Of a stretch of 64,000 nucleotides of DNA, positions 34,785-43,797 are shown piece after piece. How positions within the stretch are numbered: the stretch's first letter is position 1; each line of letters starts with the position of its first letter. The notes under the pieces were generated by a model, which had not been told where the DNA came from, ran no database searches, and saw only the letters and a list, made by a program, of their open reading frames with translations. Source of the DNA: Tissierella praeacuta_A (lineage in GTDB: Bacteria; Bacillota; Clostridia; Tissierellales; Tissierellaceae); assembly GCF_040396155.1 (NCBI RefSeq), contig NZ_JBEBOY010000016.1:1-64000 (forward strand), given 5' to 3'. The position numbers and the translations under genes were made by a program.

Positions 34785-36137
34785 TTATATTTCAAACTTT
34801 CTAATAGCATATCTATATTTTCCTGAAGCTGTAACTGGTATATCGTCAACAAATTCTACATCTATTGTTGCTTTTGGTAACAGCTCTTTAACTCCAGAAA
34901 TAAATTTATCTATTTCTTTTCCGTCATATCCTTCTCTTTTAATTATCTTTAGCTCTGCATGTAAAGGACTATATTGGATAATTTGAAACTTTTGAATTGC
35001 ATCTATGGAACGAGAAATATGGTTGAAAATATGTCCATGAATCAATCCACCATCTGCAGTTACAAACATATCATCTTCTCTGCCATCTATTTTCTCTAAT
35101 ATTGGCAAACCTATTCCACATTCACAGTTTTTATCACTTACGATTGCTCTATCTCCTATTTGATATCTTAATCTAGGCATTGAAAAATTGTTTAAATCCG
35201 TAACTAACAAGATACCACTTTCGCCAGATGGTAAAGGTTTAAATGTTTTAGGTTCAACAACTTCAAGAATAGCATTCTCTGCACTAATATGCATATTTCC
35301 ACAGGGACATTGATAAGCTAAAATTCCCCCATCTCTAGCACCATATTCATTTACAACTGGACATTTAAAGGCTTTCTCAATAACTTCCCTTTGAAAATCA
35401 TGTAAAGTTTCAGATGTAGAAATAACAGCCTTTAATTTTAATGGCAATTCCAATTTCTGCTGAATCATCAATGATGCAAATGCATATAAAGCTGAAGCAT
35501 AGCCATATAGATACTCTGGTTTAAATTTAACCATAATATCCATATATTCTCCCATATACTCCGGCTTTAAAGAGTAAGCAGGTATTATTATCCTATTTTT
35601 TAGCCATCTTTCCTTCATTCGATATTTTCTCTGCTGAGTTTGATTTAACTCTAATGGATTTCCCCATAGCATTATACTTCTGCTTCCAGGAGTAATTCCC
35701 CACCATGAAAGTCCTCGCCATCTTGCTGCCTCATAATATTCTACAGTGTGCCTATCCATAAAAAACTTAACTGGTTCACTAGTTGAACCACCAGTAATAT
35801 TAGGTATCAACTTAGATCTTGGTATTGTACTATTTAAAAAGTCCTCAGAATTATTTCTAAAATCAACTTTATTCAATACAGGAAACTTTAAAAAAGCAGA
35901 TTTTACGTCGGATTTAATCTCATCTAATAAATAATCATATTTCTTATAAGCTGGAATATTTTCTATACATTCCATTAAAAGTTTTCTTAGTTTATCTTCT
36001 TGTAACTTTTTCAGTCGAGTACTATCTAATTTTTCGGATTTAAGGAGTTCTTCTATGTTTTCTCTTATCCTATTACCATTTTTCTTCTCCATGACAGGAT
36101 ATAATATCTTTTCGATAAAAGGTTTAACCATATCCAT
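34785..36137 (-). CDS. phenylacetate-CoA ligase-like (PaaK/CapK) adenylate-forming protein
   Basis: 450 aa. ANL-superfamily fold of the PaaK/CapK kind: phosphate-loop-like TGGSTSEPVKFFMD (about residue 114), NEYGARDGGILAYQC in the position of the aromatic/Glu motif, a cysteine cluster CPCGNMH, and a GDRAIVSDKNCECG segment. It would adenylate a carboxylic acid, perhaps for a cell-surface polymer or coenzyme A ester. The substrate is unknown. It lies between metG and tatD, 15 nt upstream of tatD, with no biosynthetic partners alongside. Confidence 0.78.
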   Translation of the reverse strand: MDMVKPFIEKILYPVMEKKNGNRIRENIEELLKSEKLDSTRLKKLQEDKLRKLLMECIENIPAYKKYDYLLDEIKSDVKSAFLKFPVLNKVDFRNNSEDFLNSTIPRSKLIPNITGGSTSEPVKFFMDRHTVEYYEAARWRGLSWWGITPGSRSIMLWGNPLELNQTQQRKYRMKERWLKNRIIIPAYSLKPEYMGEYMDIMVKFKPEYLYGYASALYAFASLMIQQKLELPLKLKAVISTSETLHDFQREVIEKAFKCPVVNEYGARDGGILAYQCPCGNMHISAENAILEVVEPKTFKPLPSGESGILLVTDLNNFSMPRLRYQIGDRAIVSDKNCECGIGLPILEKIDGREDDMFVTADGGLIHGHIFNHISRSIDAIQKFQIIQYSPLHAELKIIKREGYDGKEIDKFISGVKELLPKATIDVEFVDDIPVTASGKYRYAIRKFEI

Positions 36138-36173
36138 ACTAACACCCCCGTAGGAATTTAATTTACCATTCTA

Positions 36174-38135
36174 TTATGATATTATAGCCCCTGACTCTAA
36201 ATCTTCTAAGGTTGATAATAAACTAAGTTTACCATTTTTATCTTCTGCAGCTAATATCATTCCTTTGGATTCTATTCCTCTTAATTTTACAGGCTTTAAA
36301 TTTGTAACTACTACTACCTTTTTACCCACTAAATCTTCTGGTGAATAATACTCTTTTATACCAGACACTACTTGGCGTTCTTCTTCACCTAATTTTAATT
36401 GTAATACATATAGTTTATCTGCTTTAGGATGTTTCTCACAAGATATAACTTCTGCTACTTTTAATTTTATTTTATCAAACTCATCTATTGTGATTTCTTC
36501 TACCTTTTCTTCTACTTTTTCTTTTGATTCTTCCACTTTATTAACCTTCTTTCCTTTACTTCTTAAATCTATAAGTTTTTGATTCGCATCATTTAATTTA
36601 ACTAATTCTTTTTCTATATCAAGTCTTGGAAATATAATATTTCCCTTTTCTACTTTTGTACCCGTTTGTAGTTTTCCCCAAATCTTAGCATCATCCCATA
36701 GTATTTCATCTTTTAATCCAAGTTGTTTTCTTATTTCCAATGAAGTCTTTTCCATAAATGGTTTAATCAATATAGATGTAATTCTTAAACTTTCAGCTAA
36801 ATTATATAATACAGTATCTAATCTCTCTTTATCTTCTTCCTTAGCTAAAATCCATGGTTGAGTCTCGTCTACATATTTATTTGTTCTTCTAATTAGCTTC
36901 CATATTTCCTCTAATGCATTTGAAAAATTTAATTTTTCCATATATTCCTCTACCTTGATAGCTACATTTTTTCCTAAATCTTTTAGAGAATTATCAAATT
37001 CCCCTTCCTTAACAGGACTAGGAATTATACCATCATTATATTTTTCAATCATTGTAATCGTTCTACTAACTAGGTTTCCTAAGTCATTAGCTAAATCTGA
37101 ATTAAGCCTTTGTAAGAATTTCTCCCTGTGGAAAGAACCATCTTGACCAAATGAAAATTCTCGAAGAAGAAAATATTTAAATGCATCTATACCATATAAT
37201 TCGATTATTGGCTCTGGGTATATTACATTACCCTTTGATTTAGACATTTTATCATCTTCAAATAATATCCAACCGTGACCAAATACTTTCTTTGGTAATT
37301 CTAAATCCATTGCCATTAAAAGTGCTGGCCAGATTATAGTATGGAATCTTACTATTTCTTTACCTACTAAATGAACATTTGCAGGCCAGAAATCTCTAAA
37401 GTTTTTATCATCATCAGTACCATAGCCTAAAGCTGTAAGATAGCAGGATAATGCATCTATCCATACATATACTACATGGGATGAATCAAAAGGAACTTTA
37501 ATTCCCCAGTCAAAGCTTGTTCTAGATACACATAAATCTTCTAGGCCATCCTTTAAAAAGTTATTTACCATCTCATTTTTCCTTGATTCAGGTTGAATGA
37601 ATTCAGGATTTTCTTCATAAAGAGCTAATAATTTATCTCTATATTTTGAAAGCTTAAAGAAATATGCTTCCTCTTCTGCAAGATGAACTTCTCTGCCACA
37701 ATCTGGACATTTTCCGTCTACTAGTTGAGATTCTGCCCAGAATGATTCACATGGAGTACAATAATGTCCCTCATATTTTGATTTATATATTTCACCTTTT
37801 TCATATAGTTTTGTAAATATTTCTTGAACTGCTTTTTCATGATGAGAGTCTGTAGTTCTTATGAAAGTATCATAGTCTATCTCCAAAGTCTTCCACAATG
37901 CTTTTATATCTGCTACTATCTTATCAACATAAGCCTTTGGTGTAACTCCATTTTCTTTAGCTTTCTCTTGAATCTTTTGGCCATGTTCATCTGAACCTGT
38001 TACAAAATATACATCATAACCTTGCATTTTTTTAAACTTCTTTATAGCATCTGCTGCAACTGTTGTATAGGTATGGCCTATATGTAAGTTATCAGATGGA
38101 TAATAAATTGGTGTCGTTAAATAATATTTTTTCAT
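36174..38135 (-). CDS. metG: methionyl-tRNA synthetase
   Basis: 653 aa class I synthetase. HIGH motif DNLHIGHTYTT near residue 16, zinc-finger cysteines CTPC and CPDC (about 127-146), KMSKSKGNV near 294, anticodon-binding helical domain, and a C-terminal tRNA-binding (Trbp111/EMAP-II-like) domain from about residue 550. The T-box leader upstream, with a methionine specifier, controls it by uncharged tRNA-Met. Confidence 0.97.
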   Translation of the reverse strand: MKKYYLTTPIYYPSDNLHIGHTYTTVAADAIKKFKKMQGYDVYFVTGSDEHGQKIQEKAKENGVTPKAYVDKIVADIKALWKTLEIDYDTFIRTTDSHHEKAVQEIFTKLYEKGEIYKSKYEGHYCTPCESFWAESQLVDGKCPDCGREVHLAEEEAYFFKLSKYRDKLLALYEENPEFIQPESRKNEMVNNFLKDGLEDLCVSRTSFDWGIKVPFDSSHVVYVWIDALSCYLTALGYGTDDDKNFRDFWPANVHLVGKEIVRFHTIIWPALLMAMDLELPKKVFGHGWILFEDDKMSKSKGNVIYPEPIIELYGIDAFKYFLLREFSFGQDGSFHREKFLQRLNSDLANDLGNLVSRTITMIEKYNDGIIPSPVKEGEFDNSLKDLGKNVAIKVEEYMEKLNFSNALEEIWKLIRRTNKYVDETQPWILAKEEDKERLDTVLYNLAESLRITSILIKPFMEKTSLEIRKQLGLKDEILWDDAKIWGKLQTGTKVEKGNIIFPRLDIEKELVKLNDANQKLIDLRSKGKKVNKVEESKEKVEEKVEEITIDEFDKIKLKVAEVISCEKHPKADKLYVLQLKLGEEERQVVSGIKEYYSPEDLVGKKVVVVTNLKPVKLRGIESKGMILAAEDKNGKLSLLSTLEDLESGAIIS

Positions 38136-38199
38136 CCTAAATACCTCCTATTATTCAATTGCTAATAAATAACTAAAAAACCAGACCTACATCAGCCTC

Positions 38200-38272
38200 A
38201 CAATCTCTCTCTACCCCGTAGGGTATAATTCAGTAGTGTCCGTTAGGACCTGTCGTTCGCTGTATTAGGTCA
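38200..38272 (-). other. structured, GC-richer leader segment between T-box and metG
   Basis: Two compact hairpins on the minus strand: GTCC-TAAC-GGAC (38249-38238) and TACCC-TACG-GGGTA (38225-38212), the second with a cUACGg-type tetraloop. They lie after the T-box terminator and would be transcribed only on read-through. They differ in composition from the AT-rich flanks. Role unknown; possible mRNA-stabilising structures. Confidence 0.4.
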
Positions 38273-38525
38273 TAAAAAAGCCTTCATCTCTGTATAGAGA
38301 CGAAGGCTATATTGTCTTCGTGGTACCACTCTAATTTATCTAAATCTTACGATCTAGACCTCACTAGGTTAAAAACCTTGCAGTATAACGTCTGCTTCCG
38401 TTACAGCCTAAAATCTTCGACTGTAAGGTTCTGGGGCCATCTTCGGAATAATATTAATCACTGGCTTTCACCTGACCCAGTTCTCTATAGAATAATCTTA
38501 ATCCTACTCTTCCCTTCCACACCTT
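38273..38525 (-). promoter_or_regulatory. T-box riboswitch (methionine) controlling metG
   Basis: Minus-strand leader. The T-box consensus AGTGGTACCACG is at 38330-38319. A terminator hairpin follows (arms AGCCTTCGTCTCT / AGAGATGAAGGCT, 38308-38279) with a T run. Stem I is closed by AAGGT (from 38525) with ACCTT. A specifier-loop candidate GAAG-ATG-G on the 3' side of stem I reads the Met codon. Uncharged tRNA-Met should favour antitermination. Confidence 0.9.
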
Positions 38526-38585
38526 ATATTTATCTACAATTATATTAAAATTACAATTATTATATCTTTTCTTATTTGATACATT

Positions 38586-38614
38586 ATTATACTCTAACTA
38601 CAAGTTCTAGTCAA
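38586..38614 (-). promoter_or_regulatory. sigma-A promoter of the metG T-box leader
   Basis: TTGACT (38614-38609), 17 bp, TATAAT (38591-38586) on the minus strand; transcription would begin about 50 nt before stem I. Confidence 0.75.
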
Positions 38615-38733
38615 CTAAATAATTAATTTTTCTACTTTTATGAATAGTTTTCCAGTTATTGTATATGATATTCATATATAAATAAAGAAACATAATGTTG
38701 TTGTCTGAATATTATGTGTACTGTACCAAAAAT

Positions 38734-38762
38734 TTGACAAAAAATAAGTTTTTGATTACAAT
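38734..38762 (+). promoter_or_regulatory. sigma-A promoter of yabE-like gene
   Basis: TTGACA (38734-38739), 17 bp, TACAAT (38757-38762), 31 bp before the ATG. Confidence 0.7.
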
Positions 38763-38793
38763 ACTAGAATAGTTAAATTATAGGAGGTATATT

Positions 38794-39825
38794 ATGGAAA
38801 ATTTTACAGTCAACAAGACTTTAAAGTCTATAATCTTGACTGCCCTCGCTATAGCTGTAACTGTATCTTTAGGGTTTTATTTGTACCAAAGTAGTAAAGT
38901 TAATATTACTTTACAACTGGAAGATGAAGTTAAGGAAATTGCTTCACACTCCAGAACTGTGGGAGAGTTACTTAAAAAAGAATCCATCCCATTTGATGAA
39001 GGGGCTTACATTAATGTAGATTTAGACACAGAACTTGAAGACAATATGAATATAGTTATAAAAAATCCAAAGTCATATACTATTGCATCAGTAGATTCAG
39101 AGATTGATGTAAAATCAGTTTATAGTACAGTAGCTGAAGTACTAGACGATAAAGGAATTGTATTGGGAGAAAATGATTTTACTACTCCTAAATTAGATGA
39201 TACAATTGTAAATGGCACAAAGATTGAGATTTTTAAGGTTGAGGAGGTGGTTGAAGCCGTTGAGGATATTATTCCTTTTGAAAAAGTTGTAAGTAAAAAT
39301 AATAAAATGGATATAGGAACATCAAAAGTTGTCCAAGATGGTAAAAATGGACTTAGAAAATCCTATTATAAAAAGGAATTTATCAATGGTGAACTCCATT
39401 CAACTGAATTCGTAAAAGAAGAAATAGTTAACCAACCAGTTTCTGAAATTATAGAAAAGGGCACTAAGGATTTAATTGTCACGTCCAGAGGTAATACTAG
39501 CTATAGGAATGCTATGACTATGACAGCCACTGCTTATGATTTGTCATATGAAAGCTGTGGAAAATCACCTGGTGACAAATATTATGGTCTTACAGCCTCA
39601 GGTACAAAGGCTAGACCAGGTGTGGCTGCTGTTGACCCTAGGGTAATACCATTAGGCACGAAACTCTATGTTCAAAGCCTTGATGGAACTAAAGATTATG
39701 GTTTTGCTGTAGCAGAAGATACAGGAGGGGCAATCAAAGGAAATAAAATTGATTTATTCTTTGAAAATTCTAGTGCAGTTAATAGATTTGGAAGAAGAAA
39801 AGTTAAAGTATATATATTAAAGTAG
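38794..39825 (+). CDS. YabE-like G5/3D-domain cell-wall protein
   Basis: 343 aa. An N-terminal membrane anchor (about residues 11-30) is followed by two DUF348 modules (about 35-80 and 92-140), a G5 domain (about 150-225) and a C-terminal 3D domain (TMTATAYDLSYESCG ... AAVDPRVIPLGTKLYV ... AEDTGGAIKGNKIDLFF) with the three conserved aspartates. 3D domains are lytic-transglycosylase-like, and Stationary-phase/Rpf-like proteins with this layout act on peptidoglycan outside the cell. In bacilli yabE lies between tatD and rnmV; here it is divergent from metG. Confidence 0.9.
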   Translation: MENFTVNKTLKSIILTALAIAVTVSLGFYLYQSSKVNITLQLEDEVKEIASHSRTVGELLKKESIPFDEGAYINVDLDTELEDNMNIVIKNPKSYTIASVDSEIDVKSVYSTVAEVLDDKGIVLGENDFTTPKLDDTIVNGTKIEIFKVEEVVEAVEDIIPFEKVVSKNNKMDIGTSKVVQDGKNGLRKSYYKKEFINGELHSTEFVKEEIVNQPVSEIIEKGTKDLIVTSRGNTSYRNAMTMTATAYDLSYESCGKSPGDKYYGLTASGTKARPGVAAVDPRVIPLGTKLYVQSLDGTKDYGFAVAEDTGGAIKGNKIDLFFENSSAVNRFGRRKVKVYILK

Positions 39826-39859
39826 AAAGATTAGGTTCCTTAAAAGGAACCTAATCTTT
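39826..39859. terminator. bidirectional terminator
   Basis: 16-bp arms (AAAGATTAGGTTCCTT and its complement) with T run, between convergent yabE-like and herA genes. Confidence 0.9.
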
Positions 39860-41698
39860 TTATATCTCTTTATATCTATATCCAAAAATAGTTTCTTCTT
39901 TCTTCAAATATCCCTTATCTACCATTTGCTTTAGCCTATCTTCTAAAGAATCTACGGTCATAGTAATATTTGCTTCCTTCTCTATTTCCATTATAATATG
40001 AACCAAATCTGTATCATTTATGGGAAATTTTCCAGCTATAGTCTTCATAAATTTTTCATCATCTTCTTTTCCCTTATTTTTCAATTCATCAAATGGATTC
40101 TCAGTATGAGGACTTGAGCTAATAGCAGCCCTAATCCTAGCAAATATAGTTCTTCCCATTGAAGCAGAGGAAATAAACACATCTCCTGTTCTTAAATATG
40201 GAAGTCTCCTTGTTTCTTCCATTGTAAGGTCTGTTTCTTCCTTTATGGTCTGTATATCCGATGCTCTAACAGTTCTAAATATAAACTTAGTATTTAGCTG
40301 TGCTGTAATGGTTTCGTCTAATAATGTAGGTCTTTGAGTTGCTAAAATTAGAAATGCTCCATATTTTCTACCTTCCTGAGATATTTCCTTTAATATTGAT
40401 TTAGATGGAGAATCATATCCCTTCGGTGCAAAATTGTGAGCTTCATCTGTAACTACTATGAAAGGAGGAAAATATTCTGCCGTTGTCTTTTTATATAATG
40501 CATCTTTATAGTCTCTTCTTTTATGATAAAGATTGTTTAATAAATAGGTACTAAAGACTTGTAATATTCTAGTGTTACCCTGAATTACCATTAGTTTACT
40601 CATTTGAAGTCCTTCTTCTATCTCACGTATATCCTTAGAAAATACTCCCTCGTTATCCAATCTTTTTAATCTCCACATTATCCCTTTTACGGAGTTATAT
40701 GGACATGTCTTATCATATTTTAGATAAACTTCCTTTCTTCTCTCCCATGCTTTCTTTTCCTCATCTGAATCAGCATAATTAATCCTATTATCAATTCTAT
40801 CAACAGAACCTTCTTCTTGGGCATCAGTAAGCATTTGTAATCTAGTATAAAAACTATGCATGGAATCTTTCCTCTTAAACAATATATCCACTACATTGCT
40901 CATAGCATCAGTAAGATTTGAAGCGGCATCTAGTAAATTCTTTAAATCTTGAGCACTTAAGTCTTCAAATTTTACTCCTACATGATATCCTACTTGGAGA
41001 CATTTAAATTTGTCTTCAAAATCCATTGTATCTCCCTCTAAATATGGAGCTACTTGACTAAAATCCATCTCAAAATGAGGGTCTAATACTATTGTGGGAA
41101 TATTTTGCTTCATCAATTCTTCTAACAGTACTCTAAGTCCAAAGGATTTACCTGAGCCTGAACCTCCAAATACACCTATATGAGGATAGTGATGCATAGA
41201 TCTTATATCTAAGATATATGGAATCTCTCTTTGGGGGCATAATCCTTTTTCTTCAAATGTATATAGAAGATTTTTATATTCTTCATCCATACCTATTGCC
41301 ATGTCATCTGTATTTCTAATAACTCCAAGAACTAATCCATCTTCTTTTTTAGTCTTCAGCATTAAATCTTTGACTTCATGAAACTCTGGCAACCTAATAT
41401 CTGATCCTGTTTGTACTGGATATAGGGCTTCATTCAAAAGCCTTACCTTTGCTATATAAATAGTCTCTTCATCAATATTATATCCTAAGGTCTTTAGAGA
41501 TTCTAAAACAGAAGCATCTACAAAATCCCCTGCTATATTTAAGGGAATATATCTATTAAAGGTCTTAGCCTCCACAACTTCTCCCATTAAATCATTTTGA
41601 TATGGGTCTTCTATTATTAAAAACTCATTTATCCTAAAATTCCTAGTCTTAGAACCTACAAAAACTTCCTGTTGTGTTGTAATACCTACTACTTGCAT
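39860..41698 (-). CDS. herA: HerA-like DNA-translocating ATPase
   Basis: 612 aa from the ATG at 41698 (AGGGGTGAT upstream; a longer start at 41719 lacks support). It has an N-terminal HAS-barrel-like beta domain (about 1-120), a RecA-type core with Walker A GGSGSGKSFGLRVLLEEL, Walker B VVTDEAHNFAPKGYDS, and QEGRKYGAFLILATQRP sensor region, and a C-terminal winged-helix-like tail. HerA hexamers pump DNA and partner the NurA nuclease in end resection. nurA is immediately upstream on the same strand, supporting this role. Confidence 0.85.
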   Translation of the reverse strand: MQVVGITTQQEVFVGSKTRNFRINEFLIIEDPYQNDLMGEVVEAKTFNRYIPLNIAGDFVDASVLESLKTLGYNIDEETIYIAKVRLLNEALYPVQTGSDIRLPEFHEVKDLMLKTKKEDGLVLGVIRNTDDMAIGMDEEYKNLLYTFEEKGLCPQREIPYILDIRSMHHYPHIGVFGGSGSGKSFGLRVLLEELMKQNIPTIVLDPHFEMDFSQVAPYLEGDTMDFEDKFKCLQVGYHVGVKFEDLSAQDLKNLLDAASNLTDAMSNVVDILFKRKDSMHSFYTRLQMLTDAQEEGSVDRIDNRINYADSDEEKKAWERRKEVYLKYDKTCPYNSVKGIMWRLKRLDNEGVFSKDIREIEEGLQMSKLMVIQGNTRILQVFSTYLLNNLYHKRRDYKDALYKKTTAEYFPPFIVVTDEAHNFAPKGYDSPSKSILKEISQEGRKYGAFLILATQRPTLLDETITAQLNTKFIFRTVRASDIQTIKEETDLTMEETRRLPYLRTGDVFISSASMGRTIFARIRAAISSSPHTENPFDELKNKGKEDDEKFMKTIAGKFPINDTDLVHIIMEIEKEANITMTVDSLEDRLKQMVDKGYLKKEETIFGYRYKEI

Positions 41699-41712
41699 AT
41701 AATCACCCCTTC

Positions 41713-41806
41713 TATTCAATTAACGATTAATAGTTAACAATTTTTGAATTCTAGCTTTGGGGTCTTTTTGCAACCACAAGTCGCTTCTTCAATTGTTAAT
41801 TGTCTT
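41713..41806. repeat. short intergenic element with CAATTAAC inverted ends
   Basis: Starts CAATTAACGATTAATAG and ends CAATTGTTAATTG; the ends are inverted copies of CAATTAAC. A similar, longer arrangement fills 42811-42975 on the other side of nurA. Confidence 0.4.
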
Positions 41807-42804
41807 TAGTTCCTTTTAGCTCTCTCTGATATAAAAAATCTTTCATATAAATCTCTATCCATATATCTCTCCATGAGACCTCTCATTATGGCATCTGATA
41901 TTTTGACTTCCTTATCCACTATATCTAACCATAGGGGCACACCTCTGCTATTTTCCGGTGTCAATGTAAAGACCAATCTCCCCATTTCTTTTATATGCTC
42001 ATTTTGACTATCTATAATATCCATTCCTATAACTGTAGGTGCCAAAGAGGATCTCATAAATAAAGAAGAATATCCCCCCTCTTTATTTTTCTTATTGACT
42101 TCATCTTTTATAATTATCATTTCACCATAATTAAGCTGACCAAATAGCAATTCCCTATCATAAGCATCTATACTTAAGTTAGAATACATATCTCCTAGTT
42201 TATCACCTATAATAGAAGTCTTTATATCCTTAATAACTCCGACTAAAAGTATGCCTTCTTTCTCACATTCTTCCCGTAAGTTCATCCATAAATCATAAGA
42301 GTATATATAATATCTAATTAAAGAACCATCCATAAGAATTGCATAAGGTTTATATTTCTTAGCGGCTTCAAGTGCAACTTCTACTTCTATACTAGCTAAC
42401 ATTCTATTTCTCTTATCTGCTATTACTTTTTCATCTTCCTCCAATATATTTTCTTCTGTATCCGAAAATAAAGGACTATATATATCTGCTTTGAATATAG
42501 GTTTATTTTCAATTATTGTTGATTTCGCCAATCCTTGAAATATATCTACAAAATGAGGATATGCACCACCTATTCTATTGGTAGAACCATCTACCCCTAC
42601 AATTCCACCTTTTGCTTCATATAGAGCCAAATGATTGTTCTCCAGCTTCTTCATAGGCTCAATGAAACCTATATTTTCCTTTATAAATCCTCTTAAGGTC
42701 TCTTTATCTAGGGAAAATACTTCCTTATATTTATCTCGTATTGAATTATTTAAGCTAGCTACTTTTTCCTTTAATTCATTATGTAGATTATAAATAATAA
42801 TCAC
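41806..42804 (-). CDS. nurA: NurA-domain nuclease
   Basis: 332 aa. NurA domain: GGIVGVDGSTNRIGGAYPHF (metal-binding Asp), YAILMDGSLIRYYIYS (second Asp), ILVGVIKDIKTSIIGD, and the C-terminal PLWLDIVDKEVKISD. It is a 5'-3' exonuclease/endonuclease partner of HerA in archaea and some bacteria. The apparent start GTG is only 3 nt from an AAGG, so the exact start is uncertain. It is paired with herA about 100 bp downstream. Confidence 0.82.
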   Translation of the reverse strand: MIIIYNLHNELKEKVASLNNSIRDKYKEVFSLDKETLRGFIKENIGFIEPMKKLENNHLALYEAKGGIVGVDGSTNRIGGAYPHFVDIFQGLAKSTIIENKPIFKADIYSPLFSDTEENILEEDEKVIADKRNRMLASIEVEVALEAAKKYKPYAILMDGSLIRYYIYSYDLWMNLREECEKEGILLVGVIKDIKTSIIGDKLGDMYSNLSIDAYDRELLFGQLNYGEMIIIKDEVNKKNKEGGYSSLFMRSSLAPTVIGMDIIDSQNEHIKEMGRLVFTLTPENSRGVPLWLDIVDKEVKISDAIMRGLMERYMDRDLYERFFISERAKRN

Positions 42805-42810
42805 CGACCT

Positions 42811-42975
42811 TTCAATTAACAGTCAACAATTAACAATGTTTAAACAATGAACACAATTGAAAACCTTTCTTATTATCTTTTAATTGTTCTTTGTTCTCTA
42901 GATAAACAAACTAAGAGAAGAACACAAAATCGAAAAACATGATTTTGGTTTCCTGCTTATGCTAATTGTTAATTG
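42811..42975. repeat. intergenic element with CAATTAACA inverted ends
   Basis: Begins CAATTAACAGTCAACAATTA and ends CTAATTGTTAATTGAG, inverted copies of one word about 150 bp apart. The region holds no gene. Its relatives are at 61, 28291, 33893 and 41713. Confidence 0.45.
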
Positions 42976-43796
42976 AGTTTTAGGCTTTCCTTATATACTA
43001 AGTTTTTTGGTATATTATATTCTTCTGATATTTTTTTTACTGCTTCTTTCTTTGTACATCCTTCACTTATATATTCTTCTAATAATAAAGCTATATCTAT
43101 TTCCTCAGCCTGTTTTTCCTCATGATTTCCATCAACTATTATAACAAATTCACCCTTTACTCCAGAACCTTGGAATTTTTCCAAAGCTTCAACTACGGTT
43201 CCTCGAAAGGTCTCTTCGTATTTTTTAGTCAACTCCCTTGAAATAGAAATTTGTCTATCTTCTAATATATCTGCCATGTCTTCTAATAAGCTTATTAATC
43301 TATGGGGTGCTTCGTAAATAATAGTTGTTTGTCTATATTCTTTAATTTTCTCAAGTTCCTTTTTCCTCTCTCCCTTTTTAGAAGATAAAAACCCCTCAAA
43401 TATAAACTTGTCCGTTGACAATCCTGATATAACTAAAGCAGTAATAGAAGCTGTGGCTCCTGGCAGGGCAATTACTTCTATACCTTCATCAATGGCTTGT
43501 TTTATAAGTTCTCTTCCGGGATCTGATATACCTGGCATCCCGGCATCGGACACCAAAGCAATGCTTTGTCCCCCATTTAATATTTCTATTAATTCAATAC
43601 CCTTTTCTTTTATATTATACTTATGATAAGATGTCAGGGTTTTTTTAATATCATAGTGATTTAAAAGCTTAATAGTATGTCTAGTATCTTCAGCAGCTAT
43701 TAAATTAACTTCCCCTAATATTCTTATGGTCCTAAGTGTAATATCTTCAAGATTCCCAATGGGAGTAGGACATATATATAAAATTCCTCTTTCCAT
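42969..43796 (-). CDS. rsmI: 16S rRNA (cytidine-2'-O)-methyltransferase
   Basis: 275 aa from the ATG at 43796 (GGAG upstream, family-typical N-terminus MERGILYICPTPIGNLEDI); a frame-open extension to 43874 overlaps trmN6 and is not used. It is a tetrapyrrole-methylase-fold SAM enzyme modifying C1402 of 16S rRNA, with VSDAGMPGISDPG and LPGATASITALVISGL motifs. It is adjacent to trmN6 as in B. subtilis yabB-yabC. Confidence 0.94.
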   Translation of the reverse strand: MERGILYICPTPIGNLEDITLRTIRILGEVNLIAAEDTRHTIKLLNHYDIKKTLTSYHKYNIKEKGIELIEILNGGQSIALVSDAGMPGISDPGRELIKQAIDEGIEVIALPGATASITALVISGLSTDKFIFEGFLSSKKGERKKELEKIKEYRQTTIIYEAPHRLISLLEDMADILEDRQISISRELTKKYEETFRGTVVEALEKFQGSGVKGEFVIIVDGNHEEKQAEEIDIALLLEEYISEGCTKKEAVKKISEEYNIPKNLVYKESLKLN

Positions 43797-43797
43797 C

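Noticed and set aside
38312..38548. Plus-strand frame within the metG leader
   Set aside because: It covers the T-box RNA on the other strand and has no coding features.
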